DNA of 64,000 nt from Lineus longissimus (lineage: Eukaryota; Nemertea; Pilidiophora; Heteronemertea; Lineidae). Below, in pieces: positions 11,960-22,345 of the stretch; the stretch's first letter is position 1; each line of letters starts with the position of its first letter. The stretch spans positions 22,136,599 to 22,200,598 of the forward strand of contig NC_088309.1 of assembly GCF_910592395.1 (NCBI RefSeq). The letters are read 5' to 3'. Position numbers and translations under genes: made by a program. The notes under the pieces were generated by a model. That model saw only the letters and a program-made list of their open reading frames with translations, did no database searches and was not told where the DNA came from.

Positions 11960-13432
11960 CTTCCTTTATTGTATCACAATACAGCAAACAGCGTGAATAT
12001 CAAACTGTAGCCTAAAAGCTATGAGAGACGCGAGAATTCCGTCAATCCCGCTTTGATGCAGATTGATCAATACATTTATCTTAGCTAGCAAACGCTCTGC
12101 ATACTGCATCTATATTGCAATAAATCAGTTTAAAAAAATGCAATCGTCTAGGAGTAATTTACCTTGGGTGAACTATTAAATCATTTGTCTGGTACGGGAT
12201 TGGTATAGTGGTGGTATACTGAAGTACATCCCAAGTTGTATCTGTCTGGCATGGTTAACATACCGTAGTTCTCAAATGTTATTGACCGAATTATTATTGT
12301 TTAACGTGGTCTCGAGAGTCATATCCACACTTGAAACAAAGCAAATTATTTCAACAATTTCATTGGTGATCTCTCATGTTACAATGAGTATGTAAGGGGG
12401 GGGGGGCTATTGCAAATAGGCCTACCGATCACGATATACTGTTCAACAATAAATATATAGTGTTAAAGAGAGGGGGGCATGATCGTGACTGTCGAAATCG
12501 CGTTCAGTGCCATACTTACCCTTCGGGAGTTGGTTACATGCTTGTGGTGGAGTGACGATAACTGCCATGGTTTCTCGAAAGGAGGTTCTTCCTTCGACCT
12601 GCTATCAGTCTTACATGTAACTACACTATTTGTCGAATATATTGATACAAAATATTTATTCGGGAAAATAACCATACCCACACTACTCATCAAATGCATT
12701 TTAATGCACGCCGATTCAGTGGATCACGGTATAGCCCCTAAATGAGAGTTTAAAATCATATGATGTCCTTTCCCAGCCACCGTACAAAGGGGATCGCGAC
12801 AAAATGAGAATATTTTACCAGCAACTTTGCAATGATTCTAATTCGACATGCACCGTCACCAGGACCACTACAGTATTAAAACGATGGCCTTCTTGCACTA
12901 TGTGTAGTTTCCATATACGCCCGTGTACGAGGTCACACGGTAACACGTTTTGTAACAATTCTGAATTGATAATTACAGGCTCATTTGGTTGATATAATAA
13001 TGACGTCCATCATCCAGTATTAGCGACCAACAAATACATCGGTCATGATAATGAATTGTAACATCTTTTGGGAAATTAGATAGACTTTATGTTAAGATAG
13101 CAATATTATTTGAAATTACATTTCGTCAGAATACATGTACAGACTTTGAAATGAGTTCGAAAACTGAAAACAAAACTTTTCATAAATAGGCGTACGCGGA
13201 ATTCCCTGGTGTCTCATCTTGATTTCAAGCCCTGAACCTTTGTTTTTCACAATAAAATACAAGGTACCGAAAAAGATCAACATCCTGATCACTGGCACCG
13301 GAGCACAATTCCTCGCCAGTTAAAATATCAGCTGTCCCAGTATATATGGTTTTAGTCCCTGATTAATATGACACGACTTAGTAAGGGTTATTGTTGTAAT
13401 AAAAGTCTTCTCCTTCAGCTGATTTTGGCTAC
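11960..13432. other. Spacer between the two FABP genes
   Basis: It should hold the promoter of FABP A and the 3' UTR of FABP B. It contains a short G run (near 12397) but no recognised exon or RNA gene. Reading frames here are short and resemble no family I know. Confidence 0.4.
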
Positions 13433-16400
13433 TTATTGTTTCTTGAACCATCTTTTGCAGACAACATCACCCTCTGGCTTATGTACAGTGATTGTCTGCA
13501 ATTTAAAATACAGTATGAAAATGTGTTTATAGAATATCGATACGTCAAGCGATTGCATTTCGGGGAAATGACGTCGACCCATGCGCCGCATCGCGCCAGC
13601 GCAACTAAGATTTCTGAGAATGTCTAACTATGACCGGTTATAGGACTTGCAATAGAACGCGTGGTATCAGATGTATACATACATGCATTATACAGTGTGA
13701 ACCACATTGGGATGATGCATCTTATGAGTTACTTACTGCTAACATTTCACCATCAGGAGTTATTTCCCTGGTATTAGTAACCTTCGGAGACTTGTTGGTC
13801 GGATCTTTCGGCTCGGAAGTTTGAGCTAATACCTCACCGTCCCAGCGCGCCACACACTGAAGTAAAATATATATTGCTCTAGACCTGGCCAGGGTTATGC
13901 CTCAAAGTAGGTCTCTACGGAAAAGGATTTTTTTGTTAAAACTCTATGTTATATTATCCATCTGATTATATACTTAAAGGACATGCGTGACGTAATGCAA
14001 TTCACAATCACTACTAAAAAAAGCAACATTTATCCGGGTTGATCTTTCATGGATAGCATGTTACTAACTGTTCTTGCGGTCCCGTCCATTGCTGTGTTTT
14101 CAAAGGGGTCTCCGTTAAGGTAGACCACTTCAGTTCTGTTAAACAGCATCGTTTGAATTTCCACCTCTAGTTTTTCTTCATCTTGTTTGAGCACCATAGT
14201 TGGTTTTGATTTACCAGACATCTTCCTGGCAACGAAGTTCATACCTTAAAATTGAAGAAAACTCTTCAAGTCAAACGACGGATGGCGATGGCTTAGTATA
14301 ATTATTTCATGCATTCTCAGGTGCCATTGCCGATGCCGGGGGGGGCAAAAGACTCTCCCACTAGAGTTTCGAACACCAGATGATTGTGTTATTCACAACC
14401 ATTCTAAGCTGTAGCGAACCGTTAGCGACTGATTGTTTTTTTCATGCTATAAAGCTAATGCTACCCTCATCCTAATCATGATAGACTATTTTCATTCCCA
14501 CAACCAATATATAATGCATTCCGTCCTACGCAAAAGCATCCTAATTGAGTGTCTGCTAAGTAAAATTACAAGAAAGCTTAGGTCTCGACTGTTACGCTCC
14601 AACTCTATAATAGTGCCAACTCTGATGGACATGATTCCAACTTTAATATGCCAACTCCAATGGAGATAGATAAGTACTCAGCCGCAAGATGTCTCTACCC
14701 GGTGAACGGTTTGTTCCAACTCTAATATGCCAACTATACGAGAGTTTGCAATCAGTCTGAATGATTTAAAAACGCCTAAGTAAGGCAGGATGATCGTTCG
14801 TCTTCTTATCCGCAAGGACGCAAAGATCTACCATGGTCCATTCAGCTGACTTCCTGAACATCCTGAAGATATTGGGCACAAAAAGAGCAACAATTGGATT
14901 GTAGCCATTGGTATTTTGGTGTTTAATGAATGCGGGTTGTAAAATGACGGCACAGGCATTTGACATGCCTGTGCGCCGGCTGTATGATTTTCATGTTGAT
15001 TTTTTCAGTGTAGAAAAAGTACATGGTGTCCTCCAAAGATTGTTTGACCACCCTGCATCAGGACTTGTCCCTGCTTATTCATGTTTATTGACATTTGCTT
15101 ATCATCTTTAGACATAGGTTATTGTGACAGATATTAGTGAGGATAAAACAATCGTAGATGAAGGATATCTCAGTTGACAATTGGCATTGAGATCCAAAGA
15201 TCTTAGGTCCAACTACCCGTGACTAGTCAGATGATCGAGTCGTGGGGACACCCATTACCACTAATATTACCAAATGAGGCAGGTTTTGCATTTCTAAACC
15301 TTTTAGACAAAAAGAGGCCTAACTTTGGACAGAAATAAGTAATTAAGGTCTAATTGCACTTTAATTTGGCAAGCTAGCTTGTGGAAAAGGCACGACATCA
15401 TTTTGTGTCTCAAGGAGTTGGCTAACAAATTAGACCCTTATTAGTCTTTTTCGAACAAAGCTATTGCCTAAAGTGTCTAGAAATGCAAAATTCGCCTCTT
15501 TTGGTGCTATGACTGACGTAAAATGAATCCGTACAAATACATTAAAAAGCAAGAAAACCTAGTATAAAAACATTAAGATCACTTACTACATATCTTCTAA
15601 TAGATACAGATAGTACAATTACTGCCTACGATATATTTTCCTCAGAAAAATCTCTGGAATGATAGCCTTTGAACGAAATTAAAGGTTCTCATCAAAATTA
15701 TCATAAAGTGTATAATCACGGTTCATGTCATGTTTAATTATATGTTTAGTTGACTATTTACTAAACAAAACTAGACCTTTGTTCACGGTAAAGTAAAGTG
15801 AAGCTACACATGTTACGGTTGTTATTAACTATATCAGATAGGAGCACTTCCACTCATCAAATTCTCTAGCTGATGTTGAGTTCATTAGAAAAGAAAATCA
15901 CCGTCTTCCGGAAAAGCTGTTGAAGGTCGAAATTTGGCAAGCCAAATGTTAAGAAGCTTGGCTTTGAAGCGTATTCGAGAATCCTCTGCTGTCATTTTCC
16001 CCTGGAATGCGTCAAAATCGTCCATCAGTTCTTCATTCAAAACGTAATGCCCATTGACCTTTTCCAGTGAGATTCCTCTCGTCTGTGCATCTCTGGCCCA
16101 CAGCACGCTCGCACCCGTTATGCCAAAGAGCCAGTGATTTTCTGCGACAGCATCCCATTCCGTTAAATTTTCACCCCTTTCCGCTCTTACAGCCTGTCTT
16201 ATTTCATCATCATCCAAAGGCCATTCGGCATCCAGAGGTAAAGTATCTGATGGGTCATGGGGTTTTCCCATCGACACTGTTTGGGACTGCAAGTCTACGG
16301 AACCACGCACATTATCTGAGGTATTTTCGGTACTCTCAAGAACACTTTCGTTTGTAAATGCATCATTTGGGTCCAAGTGTGCAGCACCGATACTGGGACT

Positions 16401-19129
16401 GTCTGCCTGATGCTGGGCTTCTTCAAGGCTCATTTTCAACATCTCTGAAGCAGCGCGCAGAACTAAGTGGTCTCCCCATGTACCTTGGCGGCTCATTCGA
16501 CTCAGGTACTCCTCCCAACTGTTGTCACCACTCACAAACGAGAATAATTCGGTGCCATCTGACATCCTTGGGTTGCGTCGTAAAAACTCTACGATGTTTA
16601 GTCTTAGCGTTCTCGGGTTAAAATCGTTTATGCCGACACGTTCCAACTGGTCGACGAGAGCTGTGAACATGCGGTTCCCATCGCCTTCAATTTCTCGTCT
16701 AACCTGGAGACCATGGTTGGTGATGGTTGCGAAGAATCGCTCTTGCATGCTATTTCTTGACTGGTGTTCCAATCTTGAGCATTCAATTGCTTGGTTGAGT
16801 TCAATGAATTCCAACATTGCCTCCACAGATGAGAAAGACGCTGTATTCTTTAAATACTCCTCGAATAGATATTCCTCTGTTGTCTTTGCAGTTCTCGGTC
16901 GGCGTTTCGCTTCTTCTTCACGCGTCATAGACGTGATATCGCTCACCGAAAACCATCCTTCATTTTCGGCATCATCTAAGATGTATTTTACCCTGTAACA
17001 GTACTTTTGTTTCCGAGCCTTTGTAACGACCCCCTCGACAGCCTTTGGTGCCTTCACCTTCTTTCCACTTTTCCGTTGTTCTCTACCTTGAATCCGCACC
17101 AACACTTTATCCCCAACTGCGTATACACTTGGAAGTGATTTGCCAAGCTTTTTGTTAACCATCTTCTGTACGTATTTCTTCGAAGTCTTTCTGACCTCTT
17201 CTCTAATTTCGGCAGCTGCTTTGAAAGCTTGAACATCATCCAGGGTTGCACTGTTGCACTGCCCATCGAAGAAAATATCACATGAGGACGAGGAATATTC
17301 GAACCTACCACCTTCGTTTTTTTCGGAGCATTAAGTCGTGATTTCTCGCTCAGGTGTTCAACTATCTTGGAAGCTCAACACAGAAATTTCACCAGAACCT
17401 CTTTCCTGATTTGTCACATGAAAAAGGAGCAAGCAAAAATAAACCCGCTGGACGAAGAATGACTGCATCCCGCATCTAGGAATTATCTATAAAGGATAAT
17501 CACCCCCATTTATTTTTCGTCCTCCTCCTCATTTTCGTCTTCGTCCTCGGTTGTTGTTCCATCGTCTTTCTTATTCTTTTCTTTACTGCCAGGCAACCAA
17601 GGCGCCCGGGCGAAGTACGACTCAAAAGGACACTATTTATCTGAAAAAAGGTACACATGAAAAGTCGTCAGGCAATTTTCCATTGCTTTGTGGAACATGT
17701 ACCTGACTTTTGTCTTCCCCAAAATATTTTCTGTCCCTCTGATCACAGACGAAAACTTTCATGTCCTACTAGGAATTCCTAGGGGTATTAATTCAGAGGG
17801 GGGGGGGGTATCAGGAGGGGGCAAAATTTGATGGCGATCTCCTGGAGATCTCCAAGTACTGTAGTCTCCTCGGATCATAAACACCTTTAGATGTGTACTT
17901 ACTCTTAAAAGCTTCGTGCGTGGAGCATGTTTAAGAAGTTCACAAGGTCCATTTGGATCCGGGCCATCACTGATTTTGCCAGAACAGGCCGAAGCGAAGC
18001 TTTGTTGGAGAAGAGAGGTTTTCGGCTCTGACTCTCTTTCATTTTTGCAAAATATCGACGCACAAGCTTTTCTCCCATCGTACAGTATTGCCTGGATATA
18101 ACGGCGGATAGTTTCTTGGCCGCGAGTCCTTTATATTGTCACTGACCCAAGCATATCAATGTGGCCATTGAGGGTATCATCAGCAACTCATTTTGTATAA
18201 CTAAGTCAACGAACTTCTTAGAACAGACGCATGAGATTAATCAGTGAACCAATGCATGTACGTACCGTATCGGAACCGGCCAACCCCAATTCACAATGAC
18301 AAAAGATAACCGAAGAAAGTATAAGGAATGATCGCAATATCTTGACTCGCACGTGTATCGAAACTGTATACAAAGTTCCGCTTTCAAAGTTGGCATCTTC
18401 GAGTTGGAACAAACCGTTCACCGGGTAGAGACATCTTGCGGCTGAGTACTTATCTATCTCCATTGGAGTTGGCATATTAAAGTTGGAATCATGTCCATCA
18501 GAGTTGGCACTATTATAGAGTTGGAGCGTAACATCGACATAGGGATAGGGTTAGCATTAGAATCACAGTAGCAATCAACGCTTACGGTCGCTCTTGCGGG
18601 CGTGTCCGGAAGTCTTGCGAGCCGGAAAAGAATTTCGCAGGCGGCAAATATCTCGCCTCACTGAAAAACTTGTTTTTCGCAGAATATGGATTACGGATTC
18701 GTGGAGTCGAAGCTGCTGAGACGGCCCGCTGACATCCACACCGTGGCGTCATCATCGCGGTCACATGTTCATCCAATCAATATCGATCTTCCAATGTAGG
18801 CCATGGTAAATGATAACAACAACGTATGTTGTGACTCAGCAGAACTTACATGACATAGATATATGGTTATAAAAGTGGCATTCACATGTCGTTTCGAGCG
18901 TGTAAACAGTATTGAGGCCTATGCATGGGCGCTGATCTTGGGACAGGCCTATGAAGGCAAGATAGGAACTTCTGACGCCTTGTGCCAATGTGCCTCTCCA
19001 GAGACACTTAAAAATCAATACAAACATTCAACATTACAAACATTCATACATACCAACAGCTGAGGCAAACCCATCCCAGTTCTCATTACGGTCCAACTTC
19101 CAAGTCCCGCTAAAATCTGTGTGCGCCAT
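13433..19129 (-). CDS. Fatty acid-binding protein (intracellular lipid-binding protein), gene B
   Basis: Four minus-strand exons: 19129-19054, 14244-14069, 13856-13737 and 13495-13433 (stop TAA). Phases 1, 0 and 0 close to a 144-aa protein of the same length as gene A. The start is MAHTDFSGTWKLDRNENWDG (FABP signature). Exon 2 encodes GMNFVARKMSGKSKPT and RTEVVYLNGDPFE, exon 3 CVARWDGEV and TREITPDGE, exon 4 PEGDVVCKRWFKK. At the terminal ligand-binding R-x-Y position it has R-W-F, as gene A has R-Y-F. Gene order, strand, exon phases and sequence show a tandem duplication with gene A, already well diverged. Intron 1 is expanded to 4.8 kb by a transposon-like block carrying an OTU-domain ORF. 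The role is cytosolic lipid carriage by family; the ligand is unknown. Confidence 0.88.
14591..14722 (+). repeat. Left arm of 132-bp inverted repeat
   Basis: Begins GTTACGCTCCAACTCTATAA and is identical to the reverse complement of 18401-18532. It contains several CCAACT words spaced about 15-20 bp apart, so it could also derive from a minisatellite. Confidence 0.9.
15269..15505. mobile_element. Small inverted-repeat (MITE-like) element nested in the larger block
   Basis: Arms of 31 bp at 15269-15299 (starting ACCAAATGAGGC) and 15475-15505 (ending GCCTCTTTTGGT) pair with five mismatches. The total length is 237 bp with no coding capacity. The target-site duplication is not obvious. Confidence 0.5.
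15885..17325 (-). pseudogene. Transposon-derived ORF: integrase tail plus OTU-like domain, 5'-truncated
   Basis: A long minus-strand frame is open from about 17325 to the stop near 15887; the first ATG (17162) is internal. Order of parts: a short charged helix (VQAFKAAAEIREEVRKTSKK), then an integrase C-terminal-like beta module (VYAVGDKVLVRIQGRE and, further on, YCYRVKYILDD). An OTU-like domain follows, with EGDGNRMFTALVDQLERVGI and TWGDHLVLRAASEM. Active OTU cysteine proteases have D-G-N-C at the nucleophile; here it is D-G-N-R, so deubiquitinase activity is not expected. The tail ends with a conserved-looking WLFGITGASVLWARD segment. No integrase DDE core lies directly upstream, so the element is 5'-truncated, spliced from unseen exons, or dead. 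It is nested in a FABP intron, which argues against a host gene. A domesticated single-copy gene is less likely but possible. Confidence 0.7.
17512..17625 (-). pseudogene. Acidic C-terminal protein fragment inside the transposon-like block
   Basis: The minus strand reads PFESYFARAPWLPGSKEKN, then a KKDD and poly-Glu/Asp tail, ending at a TAA near 17515. A stop precedes it closely, so it is a lone terminal segment. Its composition is unlike the surrounding AT-rich intron. It may be the end of a second ORF of the same element or a processed fragment of a nuclear acidic-tail protein. I do not recognise the family. Confidence 0.35.
18401..18532 (-). repeat. Right arm of 132-bp inverted repeat
   Basis: Reverse complement identical to 14591-14722. 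Outside it, TAGGGATAGGGTTAGC (18540-18555) looks telomere-repeat-like but is too short to interpret. Confidence 0.9.
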
Positions 19130-19716
19130 GACTGATAATATTGACTATACTGATGGCCGCGGCCCTGGTGTTCGGGACCATCTCAGTAGGCCTGCAAAAA
19201 AGTGAATCAGAGACGTGTAGGGTCTACGTGTATGAGATGGTGGAGCAAACTCTCGTCAAACACGGGACCTCTGAAATCACTATTCTATTAAATACTTTTC
19301 TTTCTCTTGAAAAAAAAGAAACCGATAATATTGTCAACTATGGAACCAATGATATTGTCAACCACTCCGCGCCGCAGTGCGGGGTGGTCTGATGACAATC
19401 AACGGGGTGATATTTTTGGAAAGTAAGCTGTTGATGGAAAACAAATTGGTCGAGAATCAATATCTTGAGGACTCTTTCTGTTTTGTTTTGAAAATTCCAC
19501 CGACATCTCTGAGTTTGCTCTTCCGCAGTCGCCGACTGTCGCACGCTTGGTATTTAGTGGCGCGAAGTAGTGTTGGGTTGTGTCAATGAAAATAGGCCTA
19601 CTGGATATTAGGATGGGTTGTGAATCCTGGAAGCTGACATCTTCGGCAGTTCCGTGTTTCCATTGGGGAGGGGGGATTCAAACTACACAATAACAGAGAA
19701 TAACACTGTAAAGCGA
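19130..19716. other. Spacer between FABP gene B and the GPCR gene
   Basis: Expected to contain the FABP B promoter and the GPCR 3' UTR. No exon or RNA gene was recognised. Confidence 0.4.
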
Positions 19717-20742
19717 TCAGGTTTCGCATCCTATCATTTCCCTGAATTCCCGACGAAACTTTGCAATAGGCACAGTATAGACGTAAAAGTTCATAGTGTA
19801 ATTGCAGTAGATGAAACAAGTCGTAAGCGAATAAATGAAATTCATTTCTTCAAATGTTCTTCTTGACGTTGGTTGATTATAATTGTAGTATAGCTGAGTT
19901 GCTTTATTAGGCAACAGGAATATGATGGAACTTATCGAAACTGTCAAGAGCATTGTGGTTATGTAGCCATCTTTACGTTTTTCCTTAGAATTTTGGCCAG
20001 GTTGGAGAGCCTGTCGTTTTTTAAGGTTCGAAGTTAGAATTAGAATGATGCCCAGGTTTGATAAGAACATTATAATCAACGGAATATAATAGGTTGTCGA
20101 GACGTTGAAAAAATAATACACATATGACCAGATTCCGGGTAGATTGAAATTGCAGTAGCGCCTTGTAGCGTTTTGTGTCGCTGTTCGGGCTGTTTGGCCC
20201 ACGATGTGGATGATAGATGACACGATGAAGCTTACGATACAGGTTATCTTGGCTCTGTACGTGGTACAGAGTGTTTTAGCTTTTAGAGGAACCAGCACCA
20301 CAATGAAGCGATCAACGGACATTGCTGTCAATAGCACCGATGATATCGCTGGCAGAAGCTTCACAAGGGAATTCATGGTGAAACAGAAAACCATCGACTG
20401 AGATAATTCGTTCGACATTGCTGCGGAAACCCTTACCACAGTCAAGAAAACTAGGTATGAGGAATCTACTACTGCAAGCGTTTTCATGTAGAAACATGTA
20501 GAAGTTGACTTGTATTGAGGCTGAGAGAGTAGAAGGTATGAAAATATATTTCCTGTTAAACCGAACACTACAATGATAGGCGGGATGTACATTTCAAATA
20601 CGACTGTCAAGACTCTAAGAAGCGTCCAGGATACAAGTACGTCACCCTCTGTCATGTCTGTTAATCCACTCAGCGCTTGGTCTTCGGTTGGTACGTTAAC
20701 GACTGTTGCATTGTCTCTGAAAGAATTCATCTTGTTTTCCAT
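19717..20742 (-). CDS. Rhodopsin-class G protein-coupled receptor (peptide receptor-like), intronless
   Basis: Single-exon ORF of 341 aa from ATG 20742 to the stop near 19717. The N-terminus carries an N-glycosylation site (RDNATV). Seven hydrophobic segments are visible. TM1 has VFGLTGNIFSYLLL (the G-N motif); TM3 ends MSVDRFIVVLVPLK (DRF instead of DRY). The TM5 region is YYIPLIIMFLSN. TM6 has SIIFLLPNKATQLY, with Pro kept but no CWxP. TM7 ends NFYVYTV, a variant of NPxxY, followed by KFRREF of helix 8. Conserved cysteines sit before TM3 (VFCFTMN) and in loop 2 (RRYCNF). The pattern resembles the FMRFamide/TRH-type invertebrate receptors that have expanded as intronless copies. The ligand is unknown. 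It acts at the plasma membrane. Confidence 0.85.
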   Translation of the reverse strand: MENKMNSFRDNATVVNVPTEDQALSGLTDMTEGDVLVSWTLLRVLTVVFEMYIPPIIVVFGLTGNIFSYLLLSQPQYKSTSTCFYMKTLAVVDSSYLVFLTVVRVSAAMSNELSQSMVFCFTMNSLVKLLPAISSVLLTAMSVDRFIVVLVPLKAKTLCTTYRAKITCIVSFIVSSIIHIVGQTARTATQNATRRYCNFNLPGIWSYVYYFFNVSTTYYIPLIIMFLSNLGIILILTSNLKKRQALQPGQNSKEKRKDGYITTMLLTVSISSIIFLLPNKATQLYYNYNQPTSRRTFEEMNFIYSLTTCFIYCNYTMNFYVYTVPIAKFRREFREMIGCET

Positions 20743-21069
20743 GCTTCTGAGATGGAAATACTTTCAAGTTGTAGGTTTCTACATTTTTTAAGTCAATTTT
20801 GAAGTTGATACTACATGTAGGAACGCGTTTACGCCATCATAAAAATTACGACGCCCCTGAGTGCGCATTTAGGCCGTAATGATGGGTAGTTAGACAGTCC
20901 TGAACTTCGACGACTTCCAAGGTGATAAGATATGAATACGAACATGCTTGAGCGAGGTGAATGGAGTCCGATCGATACAGAAAGACGGATAAGATTCACT
21001 TCATGGACCCTGGTTCCGATTTTAAATGTCTGCATTCTAGAACGTGCTATGAAACGACGAACCCAATTG

Positions 21070-21115
21070 ATAGGAGGGTTTCGTCGGCTAACCCTTACGA
21101 ACGACGAACGACGAA
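21070..21115. mobile_element. Solo end related to the MITE at 24376-24617
   Basis: ATAGGAGGGTTTCGTCGG followed by TACGAACGACGAACGACGAA resembles the end of the 24.4-kb element read inward (AATAGGGAGGTTTCGCAACC, then TACGAACGACGAT). It is probably a decayed relative. The short similarity leaves room for chance. Confidence 0.35.
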
Positions 21116-22270
21116 CTAAAAAAGGGCTATGGTGAACAAGACCTGCACAACACGGCCACTTAGGAGCAAGTTGCTCTCGTCTTGTTACAGGCCTTGTGCC
21201 AACATAATTTCGGGCGGTGCCGCAGTGGTCAACAAACCACCCATTCGGGGTTAATGGCTATCTCCTGCTAGACTTCTGCGCTGTCGCGTACGTCGAACAA
21301 GCCGCCGAGATTTGTGTTTTCTATTGGTTTTGTGGAGGCTGCTCGATCCCTAATGATCTGTTGATCCAGATATCATTACTCGCCTGTGTCACATCATGCA
21401 GGACCGCACGGTGTAATGATAGTCAGTTCAGACAGATCGGAGACCTGCGTTGAGAACGATTTGCTGCATCTCAAAATTGTACCCGATGAAGAACATGTAT
21501 TCATAGCGGTCATCCCTAGTGGTCATCTACCGATTGGTCTACCATGACCATGTTTCCCGCCGTTGTCGTCTTAAAACCTCACTGCCTGGAGTGACCCAGT
21601 GACTACTCCTTCCCACCTATGAATGGCATCGTTTTTCATCTGCTATCCTTTATCATTCGATACAGGTGATGGTACATGTAGCTGTATATTGACTGTTGAA
21701 GACATTTCATGATAAAATCATTAGACGAACGTTTCATGGTCATGAACTGGTCAGTTCACCGAGTTCAAATATAATGCCGGCTAGCTTTCATCATTTGCCT
21801 ACATTTCTAAATTTAAACACAACATGGTGAAATCCATTTCGAGCACCTGAAACAAGACCTTGCAATACGATTAAAAAAACTGGACTTTTGTGAAACGCAC
21901 TTAGCCCGGCGTCTCTGAACCTGATTAAAGCCAAATTTAAGTCCACACAAAAAAGTCTTCAATAAAATTAGCTTTCCAAGATACACAATTAGAAATGCTA
22001 AAAGAATCATTTCCAAATGATCAGAAATCCTTAAATATACATGTATATGCGCACTAGCCAACAATTTTATTTTCTGGGATAATGTTACCATTTTGTAAAA
22101 CGAAGCGATTATTGCAAGAGTAAGTGGCGTAGTCCCTCCATCAAAGTGGCAACCACACAAAAATCCTCAAAGTATTCAACATGGCGATCTGAACCCTGTG
22201 AGAAATAAAAATTCACTCTATTTCACACAAGGCCTGGCTATGAGACGCAAAGAAAATCTCCGGTCTTACA

Positions 22271-22345
22271 CGAAAGCCTTGGTGGTTCAACGGTAAGAAT
22301 GCTGGACTTTCGATCCGGTGGTTACGGGTTCGACTCCCCGTAGAA
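22271..22345 (+). tRNA. tRNA-Glu(TTC)-like pol III gene, possibly a pseudogene or SINE head
   Basis: An A box-like stretch (TGGTGGTTCAACGG) and a B box (GGGTTCGACTCCC) are correctly spaced. The anticodon stem CTGGA/TCCGG closes a CTTTCGA loop, giving anticodon TTC (Glu). A TTTTTT terminator follows at about 22351. The acceptor stem pairs poorly (about five of seven) and the T arm is irregular, so it may be a tRNA pseudogene or tRNA-derived repeat. Confidence 0.45.

Larger units (their letters stand above)
14591..18532. mobile_element. Transposon-like block with identical 132-bp inverted repeats, inside FABP B intron 1
   Basis: Bases 14591-14722 and the reverse complement of 18401-18532 are identical over 132 bp by my reading, with weaker similarity 13 bp further inward. 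Each arm is itself built of CCAACTCTAATATG-like words. Between them lie a minus-strand ORF with an integrase-type C-terminal module plus an OTU-like domain, and a smaller nested inverted-repeat element. No clear target-site duplication was found at these boundaries, so the true termini may lie outside (some similarity continues beyond: TCGACTGTTACG versus TCGATGTTACG). Identical arms suggest recent insertion or gene conversion. OTU domains are found in some cut-and-paste elements with gypsy-like integrases (Ginger1 type), which is my best guess. Confidence 0.6.
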
